A stretch of DNA of 18,460 nt from JALHFZ01 sp964483085 (GCA_964483085.1 CAYZZX010000032.1:1-18460), one strand, 5' to 3'; shown: positions 1 through 7,856, counted from the first letter of the stretch. Program-made: numbers and translations. The notes: a model not told the origin generated them from the sequence alone.

Positions 1-2
1 AT

Positions 3-272
3 ATGCAGAGGGGAAAGGAAAGCCTGGAGCGGGGAGATTTTGAAGAATGCGCCCGTATGGGGCACTCACTGAAGGGCGCCGCATCGAACATCTGCGCTCC
101 CCTTCTGAGCAGCGGAGCGCAGAGCTTTGAGAAAGAGGCAAAAAACTCCTCCCCCCTCGTCGGAAAGGCCTACGCCGAGCTTGAGGCACAGTTTCACCTC
201 ACTGTGCAGGAGATGGAGAGGGTTTTGAAAAACCTCAGCGGCCCGGAAAACGCGCCCGATAGAAAGCCATAA
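3..272 (+). CDS. Hpt (histidine phosphotransfer) domain protein, 3' end only
   Basis: This is the C-terminal part of a histidine phosphotransfer domain, which shuttles phosphate between receiver domains in a multistep phosphorelay. What is seen: the motif GHSLKGAASN, with the candidate phospho-histidine at residue 21 of the visible part, followed by an amphipathic helix with the FEKEA pattern typical of Hpt four-helix bundles. In complete Hpt domains more residues precede this histidine, so the gene almost certainly starts upstream of the window and the first ATG seen here need not be the true start. It could be a stand-alone Hpt protein or the tail of a hybrid kinase; the window cannot tell. 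Its last 38 bases overlap the 3' end of the convergent dciA gene. Stop codon TAA. Confidence 0.72.
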   Translation: MQRGKESLERGDFEECARMGHSLKGAASNICAPLLSSGAQSFEKEAKNSSPLVGKAYAELEAQFHLTVQEMERVLKNLSGPENAPDRKP

Positions 273-735
273 GGGAGGCAAGCCTTCGGGCGACCTGCTC
301 TCTTTCGGGCGTAAACTTTCCCCGTACCTCCTCCAGGGCTTTCTGCACATCCTCTCTGGCGGGAGTAATCTTTCCCCTTCGGGAGGGGAGAGTTATTTTT
401 TTTGGCGCCTCCGTGATATTTCCCACAATGACCTTGAGGGAGAGGATGCTCAGGCCGGTCATTGCGGAGGCCTTTTTCGCCACGGTGCCGGCGCGCATGG
501 AGAGAGCCTTGGCTGCGGCAGGGGTCTGTGCGCTCACGAGCAAAATCCCCTTCTCGATATCCAGGGGAAGGGTTTTTTTTCCGAGGACGGCCCCAGCGAG
601 GACCTCCCACTCCTTCCGCAGCTCCGGCAGGGCGAGCTTTTCCTCCGCCCCCCGGGGCAGCACCCTCTGAAGCAGGGCCCCCACCCGGTCGTAGCTGCGG
701 TTTCTTCCTCTGCTGTTTCTATTTCGTCCCTTCAC
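235..735 (-). CDS. dciA: DciA-family (DUF721) protein, probable replicative helicase loader/operator
   Basis: The 166-aa protein matches the DUF721/DciA family. DciA is established in many bacteria as the factor that helps load the replicative helicase DnaB when DnaC or DnaI is absent. What is seen: a basic N-terminus (residues 1-15) and a KH-like core around residues 38-105, containing WEVLAGAVLG and the strand-helix segment GILLVSAQTPAAAKAL. A charged C-terminal helix follows. Start is GTG, chosen because GGAGG lies 7 nt upstream. It overlaps the end of mnmG by 17 bases, so the two are translationally coupled, and it ends the dnaN-recF-mnmG-dciA run. Its place in the origin operon supports a replication role. 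The 3' end overlaps the convergent Hpt gene. Identification is by pattern, as the family is weakly conserved in sequence. Confidence 0.78.
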   Translation of the reverse strand: MKGRNRNSRGRNRSYDRVGALLQRVLPRGAEEKLALPELRKEWEVLAGAVLGKKTLPLDIEKGILLVSAQTPAAAKALSMRAGTVAKKASAMTGLSILSLKVIVGNITEAPKKITLPSRRGKITPAREDVQKALEEVRGKFTPEREQVARRLASLMAFYRARFPGR

Positions 736-2614
736 AGGGTTTCCTCCTCCTCAGGGAGTTCAGATAGATTGAGAGGAGCTGAATATCCGCGGGGGTCACC
801 CCGGAGATCCGCCCCGCCTGGCCGAGCGTTCGCGGACGGACTGTGTCGAGCTTCTGGCGGCTTTCGGCGAGCAGCCCTCCTATAGCGGCGTAGTCGATAT
901 CCGCCGGTAGAAGGACCTCCTCCATTTTTTCGAGCCGGGCCACCTGGCGCCTCTGGCGGTCGATATACCCTCCGTACTTGATCTCCACCTCGAGCGCGTG
1001 CCCTTCATCCTCAGAAAGAGCTTCTCCTCCTGGAAGAAAATTTGATATCAGAGAATAGGGAACCCGGGGCCTGCGGAGAAGATCCGCTCCGGTGGCCGGT
1101 TCCCTTATGGCGGCCGAGTTCAGAGCTGCCAGTTCGCGGTTCAGTTCGTCCGACGGAGAGAGGCGCGTTCCCTCGAGCCGCTCCCTTTCTCCGTCGATCC
1201 GTCGCCACCGGGCGAGGAGGACATTCCATTTGTCATCCCCCAGAAGACCTATTTTTCGCCCCAGAGGAGCGAGGCGGCGGTCGGCATTATCGTGCCGGAG
1301 GAGCAGACGGTGCTCGCAGCGGCTCGTGAGCATCCGGTAGGGCTCCGTTGTACCCCGGGTGACGAGATCGTCCACCAGGACCCCCATATAGGCCTCAGAA
1401 CGGGAGAGAATGAGCGGGTCCTCTCCCCGGACTTTCAATGCGGCGTTGATCCCCGCAAGTAACCCCTGGGCGGCCGCTTCCTCATACCCCGATGTTCCGT
1501 TGATCTGGCCGGCGCAGAAAAGGCCTGAGATTTTCTTTATCTCGAGGGAGGGAGCGAGCTGCAGAGGGTTCACATAATCGTATTCGATGGAGTACCCCGG
1601 CCGGATGATGTGCGCCCCTTCGCATCCGGGAAGGGAGCGGACCATGGCCGTCTGAACGTCCAGAGGGAGGCTCGTGGAGAAGTTCTGGACGTAGACCTCT
1701 TTATTTCCCCGGGAGACCGGCTCGAGAAAGAGAAGATGGCTCTCCTTTTCCGGAAAGCGGAGCACCTTGTCCTCGATGGACGGGCAGTACCGGGGGCCCG
1801 CCCCCTCCATCCACCCCATGGAGAGAGGGGATCGGGAGAGGTTGTTCCGGATGATGTCGTGGGTTGCGCTCGTACTCCTCGTGAGATAGCAGAAATACCC
1901 CTCGTGGACCGCTCCTTCTCTCCAGAGGGAGAAGGCCAGGGGCTTTTCCGCGCTCCCCTGCTGCTGAAGGGAGGGGAGGTCGAGGGTATCCAGATGAAGG
2001 CGGGGGGTGGTGTCCGTGCGGATCCGCTCCATCTCCAGGCCATGCTGTTTCAGAGAAGCGGGAAGTTCGAGAGAGGGGATCTGCCCGAGGGGGCCGGAGG
2101 AAAAGCTCTCCGTGCCGATATAGACCTTTCCGTCGAGGTAGGTTCCGGGAGCGAGGATCACCGTGCGCCCTGCGTAGGTGTATCCGTACCTCGTTCTCAC
2201 TCCCTGAACGACTCCGTCCTCCACCCAGAGATCGGTGACCAGCTCCTGGCGGACGTCGAGGTTTTTCTGGCTTTCGATGGCGAGAAGAAAATGGTCGGCA
2301 TACTCGCGAAGGTCGCACTGGGCCCGCAGAGCCTGAACCGCCGGTCCCTTGGAGGTGTTGAGCCATCGGATGAGCATGGCCGAGCTGTCCGCCGCCTCGG
2401 CCTGTTCTCCTCCGAGGGCGCTCCCCTCCCGGACGAGGTGCCCCTTGGCGGGGCCGCCGATGGAGGGGTTGCAGGGCATATGCCCCGTGTTGTCGAGAAA
2501 GAGATTGAGCTGCAGAACGAAGACCCCCATTCGGGCCGCGGCAAGGGCCGCCTCGCATCCGGCGTGCCCTCCTCCCACGACGATGCAGTCATATTTTTTT
2601 TCAAAGAGGATCAT
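719..2614 (-). CDS. mnmG: tRNA uridine-5-carboxymethylaminomethyl modification enzyme MnmG (GidA)
   Basis: MnmG is the FAD-containing subunit that works with the GTPase MnmE to place (carboxymethyl)aminomethyl groups on the wobble uridine of certain tRNAs, in the cytoplasm. What is seen: the dinucleotide-binding motif GGGHAG at residues 14-19, the family motif CNPSIGGPAKGHL at 48-60, GPAVQALRAQ at 90-99, and the cysteine motif GPRYCPSIEDK at 272-282. E. coli MnmG has its catalytic cysteine in that last motif. The FAD-contacting segment FCAGQINGTSGYEEAA lies near 365-380, and a C-terminal helical domain follows. Length 631 aa is normal. ATG start with GGAAG upstream. It lies 27 nt after recF and overlaps dciA by 17 nt. 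Its partner mnmE is not in the window, and a position between recF and dciA is less common than one next to mnmE, rsmG or parAB. Confidence 0.97.
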   Translation of the reverse strand: MILFEKKYDCIVVGGGHAGCEAALAAARMGVFVLQLNLFLDNTGHMPCNPSIGGPAKGHLVREGSALGGEQAEAADSSAMLIRWLNTSKGPAVQALRAQCDLREYADHFLLAIESQKNLDVRQELVTDLWVEDGVVQGVRTRYGYTYAGRTVILAPGTYLDGKVYIGTESFSSGPLGQIPSLELPASLKQHGLEMERIRTDTTPRLHLDTLDLPSLQQQGSAEKPLAFSLWREGAVHEGYFCYLTRSTSATHDIIRNNLSRSPLSMGWMEGAGPRYCPSIEDKVLRFPEKESHLLFLEPVSRGNKEVYVQNFSTSLPLDVQTAMVRSLPGCEGAHIIRPGYSIEYDYVNPLQLAPSLEIKKISGLFCAGQINGTSGYEEAAAQGLLAGINAALKVRGEDPLILSRSEAYMGVLVDDLVTRGTTEPYRMLTSRCEHRLLLRHDNADRRLAPLGRKIGLLGDDKWNVLLARWRRIDGERERLEGTRLSPSDELNRELAALNSAAIREPATGADLLRRPRVPYSLISNFLPGGEALSEDEGHALEVEIKYGGYIDRQRRQVARLEKMEEVLLPADIDYAAIGGLLAESRQKLDTVRPRTLGQAGRISGVTPADIQLLSIYLNSLRRRKPCEGTK

Positions 2615-2641
2615 CGGGGTTCTTCCTTTCCGCCTGCAAAT

Positions 2642-3694
2642 TTATTCCTCCAGGGTTATATTGCCACTTGTCACAGACCAGATCGCTCCGGGCCAGGGGT
2701 CGATCCCTTCCGCCGCGGCTGCGATGACCTGCCACCCCGTACTCTCCAGGGTGCACACGGTGAATCTTCGTCCCTCTTCGTCGAGTTCAGAGGCTATCTC
2801 GTCGAGCAGGAGAATGGGCTTCCGGCGCAGGCGGCGTTCCACCGTTCTGCCTGCGGCGATCATGAGGGCCACGGAGGCCCTTCTTTTCTGCCCCCGGCTG
2901 AAGAAGACAGCGGCGCTCCGTCCTCCGCTCCCGATATGAAGGTCATCCCGATGAGGCCCGACGACAGGAAGATAACACCGGCACTCCCGGGGCCGCTCTG
3001 CCACAAGGGAGCACCACCAGTCCTCGGAATAGTCGGCCTTTCGTCCCGCCCCTCCCCGATGAAGCTGCAGCTCAAGAGGTGCGGGAAGAAGTTCCCTGAG
3101 CTCCGAAACCCCTTCCTCAAGGGAATGAACCGCCCTTTCCCGGGCCTCCCAGATCCAGGCTGCCAGAGGCGCCATGGCACGGGAGGTGACGGCGGTATTT
3201 TTGCCCTGGCGCAGAAGGATCGTCCGGTGCCGCACGGCCTTTCGGAAGTCGTTCAGCCTCCGGGCGTAGAGGGGGTATAGAAGGGCACAGAGCCGGTCGA
3301 GAAAGGAACGCCTTCCCGAAGGGGGGCCGTCCATGAGGTTCATGTCCCGGGGAAGAAAGGCGAGGGCAGGGACCTGCAGCCGGATCTCGGGAAAGGAGCT
3401 TCTCTTTCCGTCACACTTCACCACGGAGGTGCCTCCGAGGGAGAGGGCCAGAAAAAGTTCCTCCTCGCCGATGAATTTTCCCGTGAGGAAGGCCTTTGTT
3501 TCCGTTCCATCCCATGCGAGAAGGTCTTTTCGATCACCGAAAGGGCCCCATCCCAGAAGAAGATGGAGCCCTTCAAGACAGTTTGTCTTTCCCGAGCCGT
3601 TCTTGCCCGTCAGGAGATTTAGGCCCGGAGTCCAGAAGACGCGGCCCTTAAATAGATTCCGAAAATTCCGAAGAGTGAATTCAGTACACTGCAT
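2642..3694 (-). CDS. recF: DNA replication and repair protein RecF
   Basis: RecF is an SMC-like ABC ATPase that, with RecO and RecR, helps load RecA at gaps in single-stranded DNA. What is seen: the N-terminus LRNFRNL, Walker A GKNGSGKT at residues 30-37, the conserved GPHRDD at 246-251, the ABC signature FSRGQ at 265-269, Walker B ILLLDE at 294-299 and the D-loop SELD at 302-305. Length 350 aa fits the family. It starts 9 nt after the dnaN stop. The ribosome binding site is weak (AGAGAA), which suggests translational coupling to dnaN. Order dnaA-dnaN-recF is the classic origin arrangement. The S4-domain gene that often sits between dnaN and recF in Firmicutes is absent, and mnmG rather than gyrB follows. 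Confidence 0.97.
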   Translation of the reverse strand: MQCTEFTLRNFRNLFKGRVFWTPGLNLLTGKNGSGKTNCLEGLHLLLGWGPFGDRKDLLAWDGTETKAFLTGKFIGEEELFLALSLGGTSVVKCDGKRSSFPEIRLQVPALAFLPRDMNLMDGPPSGRRSFLDRLCALLYPLYARRLNDFRKAVRHRTILLRQGKNTAVTSRAMAPLAAWIWEARERAVHSLEEGVSELRELLPAPLELQLHRGGAGRKADYSEDWWCSLVAERPRECRCYLPVVGPHRDDLHIGSGGRSAAVFFSRGQKRRASVALMIAAGRTVERRLRRKPILLLDEIASELDEEGRRFTVCTLESTGWQVIAAAAEGIDPWPGAIWSVTSGNITLEE

Positions 3695-3703
3695 GGAGGT
3701 TCT

Positions 3704-4897
3704 CTAGAAAATATCCTCCTCAAAAGGAGTGGGTTCTTCTATTTCCTCTTCCTCGAAGGAGAGATCCTCTTTTTTGAGTTTGATTGGCATGAGCATGTAC
3801 AGGAAATCTTTATCATCCGGTCGAAGCATGTATAAATGACCTCCCGTTCCGTTGAAGCTCATGACAACTCTCTCTCCGTAAAGCGCTTTAAGCCCTTCAA
3901 GAAGATATCCTACGTTGTAGGCCACAGTAAGGGGTTCGCCTTCGATTGTTCCCTCGAGGATCTCCTGCACTGCTCCTGTCTCAGGAGCTTTTCCCTGCAG
4001 GATGAGGTCCCCTTCGGGAGAGAGGCGGAAGATCACCATTCTGGTGTAGTCACGAACGATGATATCCACCCGTTCAAGGGCTTCTGTCAGTGCGGCCCGG
4101 TCGATCTCAAGTACTGTGGTGCTGTTCGGACTCATGACTTTCTCATAATCCGGAAAGGTGGCTTCAACCCTGCGTACGGAAAATTCAATTGATCCCATCT
4201 GGAAGAAGACGAGAGTATTGTCGTTTAGAATTCTGATGGGCGTTTCTTCGGGAAGAGCAGCCAGGAGCCTCTGAAGCTCCTTGATCCCTTGAATCGGAAG
4301 AAGGAACTCCGCATCGGTGCTCACTTCAGTGGGATAGCCCTTCGAAAGAGACAGGCGTCTTCCGTCGGTGGCGAGGATCCGGAGTTCTTTTTCTCTGAGC
4401 TGAAAGAAAGCTGTACCAAGGTATTTAGGGAATTCTTCTCCCTGGGTACAGGCCACTGTTCCTTCGGAGAGAATCCGGAGGAGTTCGGATGCGGCAAGGG
4501 AACAGAAAAAGGACGCGCTCTCCGAAACGGGAAGGGTTGGAAAATCCTTTGACGGATAGGTTGTGAATTTGTATCGGTTTCTTCCGGCGATGATCGTTCC
4601 TCTTCCGTCGTCTATTGAAACCGTGAAGACGCTTGTCGGAGCTTTTTTGAAGAGGTCGCCGACGACCCGAACGGGAAGTACCGCTTCTCCTTCTTCCTCC
4701 ACAAGTACTCCTCGGGAGATGCTTTTAATGGACGTTTTGAGGTCCGTGGCTTCAAGAAGCACAGTGTTTCCGTCCTCCGACTCCCTGGTTTGTATAAATA
4801 TCCCTGTGAGGGCGTTGATCGTGCTCTTTGAACTGGTGCTTCTCTCAGTTGTCTGCCAGCTTTTCAGGAATTCACTTTTGTTGATCTGAAGTCTCAT
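3704..4897 (-). CDS. dnaN: DNA polymerase III sliding clamp (beta subunit) with acidic C-terminal tail
   Basis: The beta clamp is a ring dimer that tethers DNA polymerase III and other repair and replication proteins to DNA. The 397-aa protein shows the typical three-domain clamp sequence, with conserved ATDGRRLSLS in the middle domain and YNVGYLLEGL and LYMLMPIKL in the third. In many clamps the chain ends at or near the MPMRL-like segment, here MPIKL at residues 370-374. This one continues for about 23 more residues, rich in Glu and Asp and ending in EEDIF. The segment next to the tail forms part of the partner-binding pocket in known clamps, so the tail could affect partner binding (inference). 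ATG start with GGAGG 7 nt upstream. It follows dnaA after a 226-bp origin segment and leads into recF. Confidence 0.97.
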   Translation of the reverse strand: MRLQINKSEFLKSWQTTERSTSSKSTINALTGIFIQTRESEDGNTVLLEATDLKTSIKSISRGVLVEEEGEAVLPVRVVGDLFKKAPTSVFTVSIDDGRGTIIAGRNRYKFTTYPSKDFPTLPVSESASFFCSLAASELLRILSEGTVACTQGEEFPKYLGTAFFQLREKELRILATDGRRLSLSKGYPTEVSTDAEFLLPIQGIKELQRLLAALPEETPIRILNDNTLVFFQMGSIEFSVRRVEATFPDYEKVMSPNSTTVLEIDRAALTEALERVDIIVRDYTRMVIFRLSPEGDLILQGKAPETGAVQEILEGTIEGEPLTVAYNVGYLLEGLKALYGERVVMSFNGTGGHLYMLRPDDKDFLYMLMPIKLKKEDLSFEEEEIEEPTPFEEDIF

Positions 4898-4941
4898 GTG
4901 GTTTCCCTCCCCGTACAGTATCTATTATTAGTTTTTGTATT

Positions 4942-4984
4942 TAGTAACAGTAATAGTAATAAGGGGTGTGGACAGTGTGGATAA
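4942..4984 (+). other. oriC basal unwinding element: DnaA-trios + GC spacer + tandem DnaA boxes
   Basis: Reading along the plus strand there are seven consecutive triplets TAG, TAA, CAG, TAA, TAG, TAA, TAA (4942-4962), then GGGG (4963-4966). Two abutting DnaA boxes follow: TGTGGACAG (4967-4975, two mismatches) and TGTGGATAA (4976-4984, perfect). In Bacillus subtilis the origin is opened at DnaA-trios, a repeated 3'-(G/A)AT-5' triplet next to a GC-rich spacer and DnaA boxes, and DnaA assembles from the boxes onto single-stranded trios. Spacing, polarity and triplet sequence all match that plan here; one triplet (CAG) deviates. An AT-rich stretch (4921-4941) continues on the far side and could open first. 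That the element functions is inference. Confidence 0.8.
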
Positions 4985-5151
4985 CCTGTCGACGGCCCTG
5001 TCGGGACAGGCCGGACCCCTGTGGATAAGAAAATTGTATGCGGTCAAAGTTATCCCCATTGTCCACAGGGTACCGGGGTATTTTCACTCAAGAGCTGAGT
5101 TATCCACAAAAGGACACCCTTCTTCACAACTTTGCCTCAATAGTATCCACA
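4967..5151. other. DnaA-box cluster downstream of dnaA (oriC, dnaA-dnaN gap)
   Basis: Perfect boxes (TTATCCACA or its complement) lie at 4976-4984, 5020-5028 and 5100-5108. One-mismatch boxes lie at 5050-5058 (TTATCCCCA), 5059-5067 (TTGTCCACA) and 5143-5151 (GTATCCACA, inside the dnaA 3' end). Boxes on the dnaN side face one way and those near dnaA the other. A GC-rich hairpin (4993-5013, CGGCC(C)TGT / ACAGGCCG, one bulged C, 4-nt loop) sits between them. It has no U-run, so it does not look like a terminator; it may be structural or a pause site. The whole 226-bp gap holds no gene. Confidence 0.88.
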
Positions 5152-6452
5152 ATCTGTTTAATGCGGGGCTGCTCTTTTATCATCTGTGTGATTTTACGGT
5201 GAGCATGCAGCACGGTGGTGTGATCCTTCTTGCGGAAGGAGAACCCTATCTGCTGAAGACTGGTTTCCGTGAGTTTTCGGGCAAGGTACATGGCGATCTG
5301 GCGGGCCAGCGCGATGTCTGAAGTCCGCTTCGTGCTGAGCAGTTCTTCCACGGGCATATTGAAGAATTCACCTACGGTATGCTGTATGGAATCGATGCTT
5401 ATGGGGCCCCGAATATCCTTGCGGATGATGTCCTTCAGCCATTCTGCAGCATTTTCCTCAGTGATGGGCTCGCTCGACAGCTCCGCACAGGCCACGACCC
5501 GATTGAGGGCGCCCTCAAGCTCCCGGATGTTGCTGGGGATGTTGAGAGCGAGAAAATTTATCACCTCGTCGGATATTTCCAGGCGGCGGAGCTGGGCTTT
5601 TTTTTGTAAGATAGCGATGCGGGTCTCCAGATCGGGAGACTGGATATCCGTGACGAGACCCCATTCGAAACGGCTGACGAGACGGTCTTCAATGCTCTGG
5701 ATATCCTTTGGCGGCCGGTCGGAGCAGATGACGATCTGTTTATTCGATACGTGCAGCTGATTGAAGGTGTGGAAAAACTCCTCCTGGCTGCTTCCCTTGT
5801 TGCCGAGAAACTGGATATCGTCGATGAGCAGCACGTCGACGCTTCGATATTTCGATTTGAACTCCTGGGTCTTGTTGTTCTTGATTGACTGAATGAATTC
5901 GTTGATGAACTTCTCAGAGCTCACGTAGGTGACCTTGAGGTTGGGATTCCGGTCGAGGGTGTAATGGCCTATGGCGTGCATGAGATGGGTCTTTCCGAGG
6001 CCGACCCCTCCCCAGATGAACAGGGGGTTGTAGGCCTCTCCCGGGGTTTCGGCCACCGCAAGGCTTGCGGCATGACCAAGGCGGTTTGACTTGCCCACTA
6101 CGAAGGATCCGAAGACATAGCTGGGGTTGAGACCATCCCGGGCATCAGAATGAGTTGTTGATGAGGCGGCCCGTTCCGCCCGCTTCTGTTCGTCTTTTCT
6201 TGTCTCCGCTCCCACGCGGAGCTCTATGGTTTCACCGGCGAACTTTTCTTTAAAAATTTTCGATAAGTCCTTGAGAAACCGGGAGGAGATCTGCTCTTTT
6301 ACGAAGACGTTGGGGACGTCGAGGACGAGAGTTCCTTCGATAAGTGCAGTGGGAATACAGGTTTTCAGCCAAAGATCCGACGATCCGGCTGGAAGCGTCA
6401 AAGAAGCTTCCTCCAGAAGGTTTTCCCACAGGCGTTTTACTTCATTGTCCAC
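5124..6452 (-). CDS. dnaA: chromosomal replication initiator DnaA
   Basis: DnaA binds DnaA boxes and, as an ATP-bound filament, opens the origin and helps recruit the helicase. What is seen: an N-terminal interaction domain (residues 1-80), a short variable linker (about 81-107), then an AAA+ domain. That domain has Walker A GGVGLGKT at 148-155, Walker B LLIDD at 208-212, the arginine-finger region RLVSRFEWG near 257-265 and sensor 2 around NIRELEGALNRV (R310). The C-terminal helix-turn-helix has RQIAMYLAR and DHTTVLHA (410-417). Length 442 aa is normal. The start is GTG at 6452, supported by GAGGTGAG just upstream. A one-mismatch DnaA box overlaps this start codon, and more boxes lie on both sides, which suggests autoregulation. 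Base composition of dnaA and dnaN looks less GC-rich than the flanking genes. Confidence 0.98.
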   Translation of the reverse strand: MDNEVKRLWENLLEEASLTLPAGSSDLWLKTCIPTALIEGTLVLDVPNVFVKEQISSRFLKDLSKIFKEKFAGETIELRVGAETRKDEQKRAERAASSTTHSDARDGLNPSYVFGSFVVGKSNRLGHAASLAVAETPGEAYNPLFIWGGVGLGKTHLMHAIGHYTLDRNPNLKVTYVSSEKFINEFIQSIKNNKTQEFKSKYRSVDVLLIDDIQFLGNKGSSQEEFFHTFNQLHVSNKQIVICSDRPPKDIQSIEDRLVSRFEWGLVTDIQSPDLETRIAILQKKAQLRRLEISDEVINFLALNIPSNIRELEGALNRVVACAELSSEPITEENAAEWLKDIIRKDIRGPISIDSIQHTVGEFFNMPVEELLSTKRTSDIALARQIAMYLARKLTETSLQQIGFSFRKKDHTTVLHAHRKITQMIKEQPRIKQIVDTIEAKL

Positions 6453-6762
6453 AGAGCCTCACCTCATGCTGAGAATGGACCCATCTTATCATATGGAAAG
6501 GAATTGTGGATAACTTATATTCTCTCCCGGCAGGATGGAAGGGGGTTTTCGGAAAATCTCGGAAAAAAAGAGGATAAGTTGTCCACAAAAGTTATCCACA
6601 TATCCACAATCGCGAGAAATTTTTGTGGATAGGTAGAATTACCGATGAGGAGCGGGTCGGAGAAATTGTCGCAAGATTTTCCTTCTCCCTTCAATTTCAC
6701 ATTCCCTCCGGGCGACGGCTTCGGCATCTTATCCACAAGTTCTCCACCGATGTGGATAAGAT
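6445..6762. other. DnaA-box cluster upstream of dnaA (second half of oriC)
   Basis: Most of the 410-bp gap between dnaA and the DHH gene (6453-6862) is origin-like DNA with no gene. Perfect boxes are at 6505-6513, 6592-6600, 6729-6737 and 6751-6759. One-mismatch boxes are at 6445-6453 (over the dnaA start), 6579-6587, 6600-6608 and 6624-6632. The pair 6726-6737 and 6751-6762 forms a perfect 12-bp inverted repeat with a 13-nt spacer. I found no DnaA-trio run on this side, so unwinding probably occurs on the dnaN side while this cluster serves initiator recruitment and dnaA control. The right end (6781-6862) is AT-rich and holds the leader of the DHH gene. Confidence 0.87.
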
Positions 6763-6862
6763 TTCGTGTTTTTTGGACGGAAAGTGAGAAGAAATAGACA
6801 AGAGAGGATTCTTCGGAGAGAATAAGGGATATAAAATAAACGTTTCGAAGGAGAAAAAAATT

Positions 6863-7852
6863 ATGAATTCATCCCTTCTCCACATCATCAGCCACACAGA
6901 TCTCGATGGAATCGCAGCTGCAGCGGTTGCATGGCACCGCTGGAACGGAAAGCGAATGCTCAAAGTATCCCTCGCCAGCTACGGATCGGTGGACAGCCTG
7001 ATCCTCGAAAGCCTCGGCGCAGGACAGGAGTTTCTCGTGATAGACCTCTTCTGCCAGGACGTGCGGACCGTGGACGCCCTCGACCGGTTTCACTCAGCGG
7101 GAGATCCTCCCTTCGCCTTCGATCACCACGAAACGACGGCCCAGAAGTACGGCAACCGCCCCTGGGCGGTGGTGGACACCTCCTGCTGCGCCGCGAAGGT
7201 CTACTACGAATGGCTCGTCAAGGGAGGAACTCCCGAGATCGAGCGTCTGAAGCCCCTTGTGGATATAGCCAATGATCGGGACCTGTGGCTCAACGAAAAC
7301 CCCGACAGCCGCCTCTGGAGCGCCCTCATCACCCTCTGCGGCTCCTGGACGATCTTCACCCGCTTCGCCATCAATCCCGACCCTTCTCTGTCACCCCTTG
7401 AGCGGTCAGCCGCCGAAGAGTTCGTGGAGAATCAGGAGAAGCGCTTCGCTCTCGCCCTTGAAAAAATCGGGCCCCGGACGTCCGACATCGCCTTCGTTGA
7501 ACCGGGAATTCTTGAATTCGGCGACGTCTCCGACTTCGGCGGGCTGATTCTCGACAGGTTGGCGGACCCTCCCCTTCTCGTGGCCGTGGCGGCCAAGCGG
7601 TATTCCGGAGAATGGGCGGTCTCCATGCGAAGCAGAAAGGAAATGGCCGGCAAGGTGGTGGGGATGCTCCGGGACGGAAAGAAAATCCGGGGAGGAGGGC
7701 ACGATGACGCCGCTGCCCTCTACTTTCCCCCCTCCTACACCCCCGCCCAGATACGCTCCACACTCGAGGCCGCCCTGCGGACCATCCGGGATTCCGAACG
7801 GCCCACGGGGGTGACCCTGGGAGATCTCTTCGCCTCCAAGGGAGGTAAATGA
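6863..7852 (+). CDS. DHH-family phosphoesterase (nanoRNase/oligoribonuclease-like)
   Basis: DHH phosphoesterases are metal-dependent enzymes that cleave phosphodiesters in short RNAs, cyclic dinucleotides or related substrates. What is seen: motif I SHTDLDG at residues 10-16, a metal-ligand Asp in VIDLF at 59-63, the signature FDHHE at 86-90, motif IV NDRD at 137-140, and a C-terminal DHHA1-like segment with RGGGHDDAAA at 276-285. Length 329 aa fits small stand-alone members such as NrnB-like nanoRNases rather than RecJ. The exact substrate cannot be decided. ATG start with AAGGAG 9 nt upstream. A TATAAA/TAAAAT stretch at 6830-6837 may be its -10, but no convincing -35 is seen. It faces away from oriC and its stop is only 4 nt from the stop of the convergent radical SAM gene. 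Confidence 0.85.
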   Translation: MNSSLLHIISHTDLDGIAAAAVAWHRWNGKRMLKVSLASYGSVDSLILESLGAGQEFLVIDLFCQDVRTVDALDRFHSAGDPPFAFDHHETTAQKYGNRPWAVVDTSCCAAKVYYEWLVKGGTPEIERLKPLVDIANDRDLWLNENPDSRLWSALITLCGSWTIFTRFAINPDPSLSPLERSAAEEFVENQEKRFALALEKIGPRTSDIAFVEPGILEFGDVSDFGGLILDRLADPPLLVAVAAKRYSGEWAVSMRSRKEMAGKVVGMLRDGKKIRGGGHDDAAALYFPPSYTPAQIRSTLEAALRTIRDSERPTGVTLGDLFASKGGK

Positions 7853-7856
7853 GGAG

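Noticed and set aside
1610..3280. Long plus-strand ORF (556 codons) across mnmG and recF
   Set aside because: It is the antisense shadow of two well-conserved genes in GC-rich DNA and shows no recognisable domain.
4993..5013. GC-rich hairpin after dnaA as a terminator
   Set aside because: No U-run follows on either strand and it lies among DnaA boxes, so it was noted only as part of the origin.
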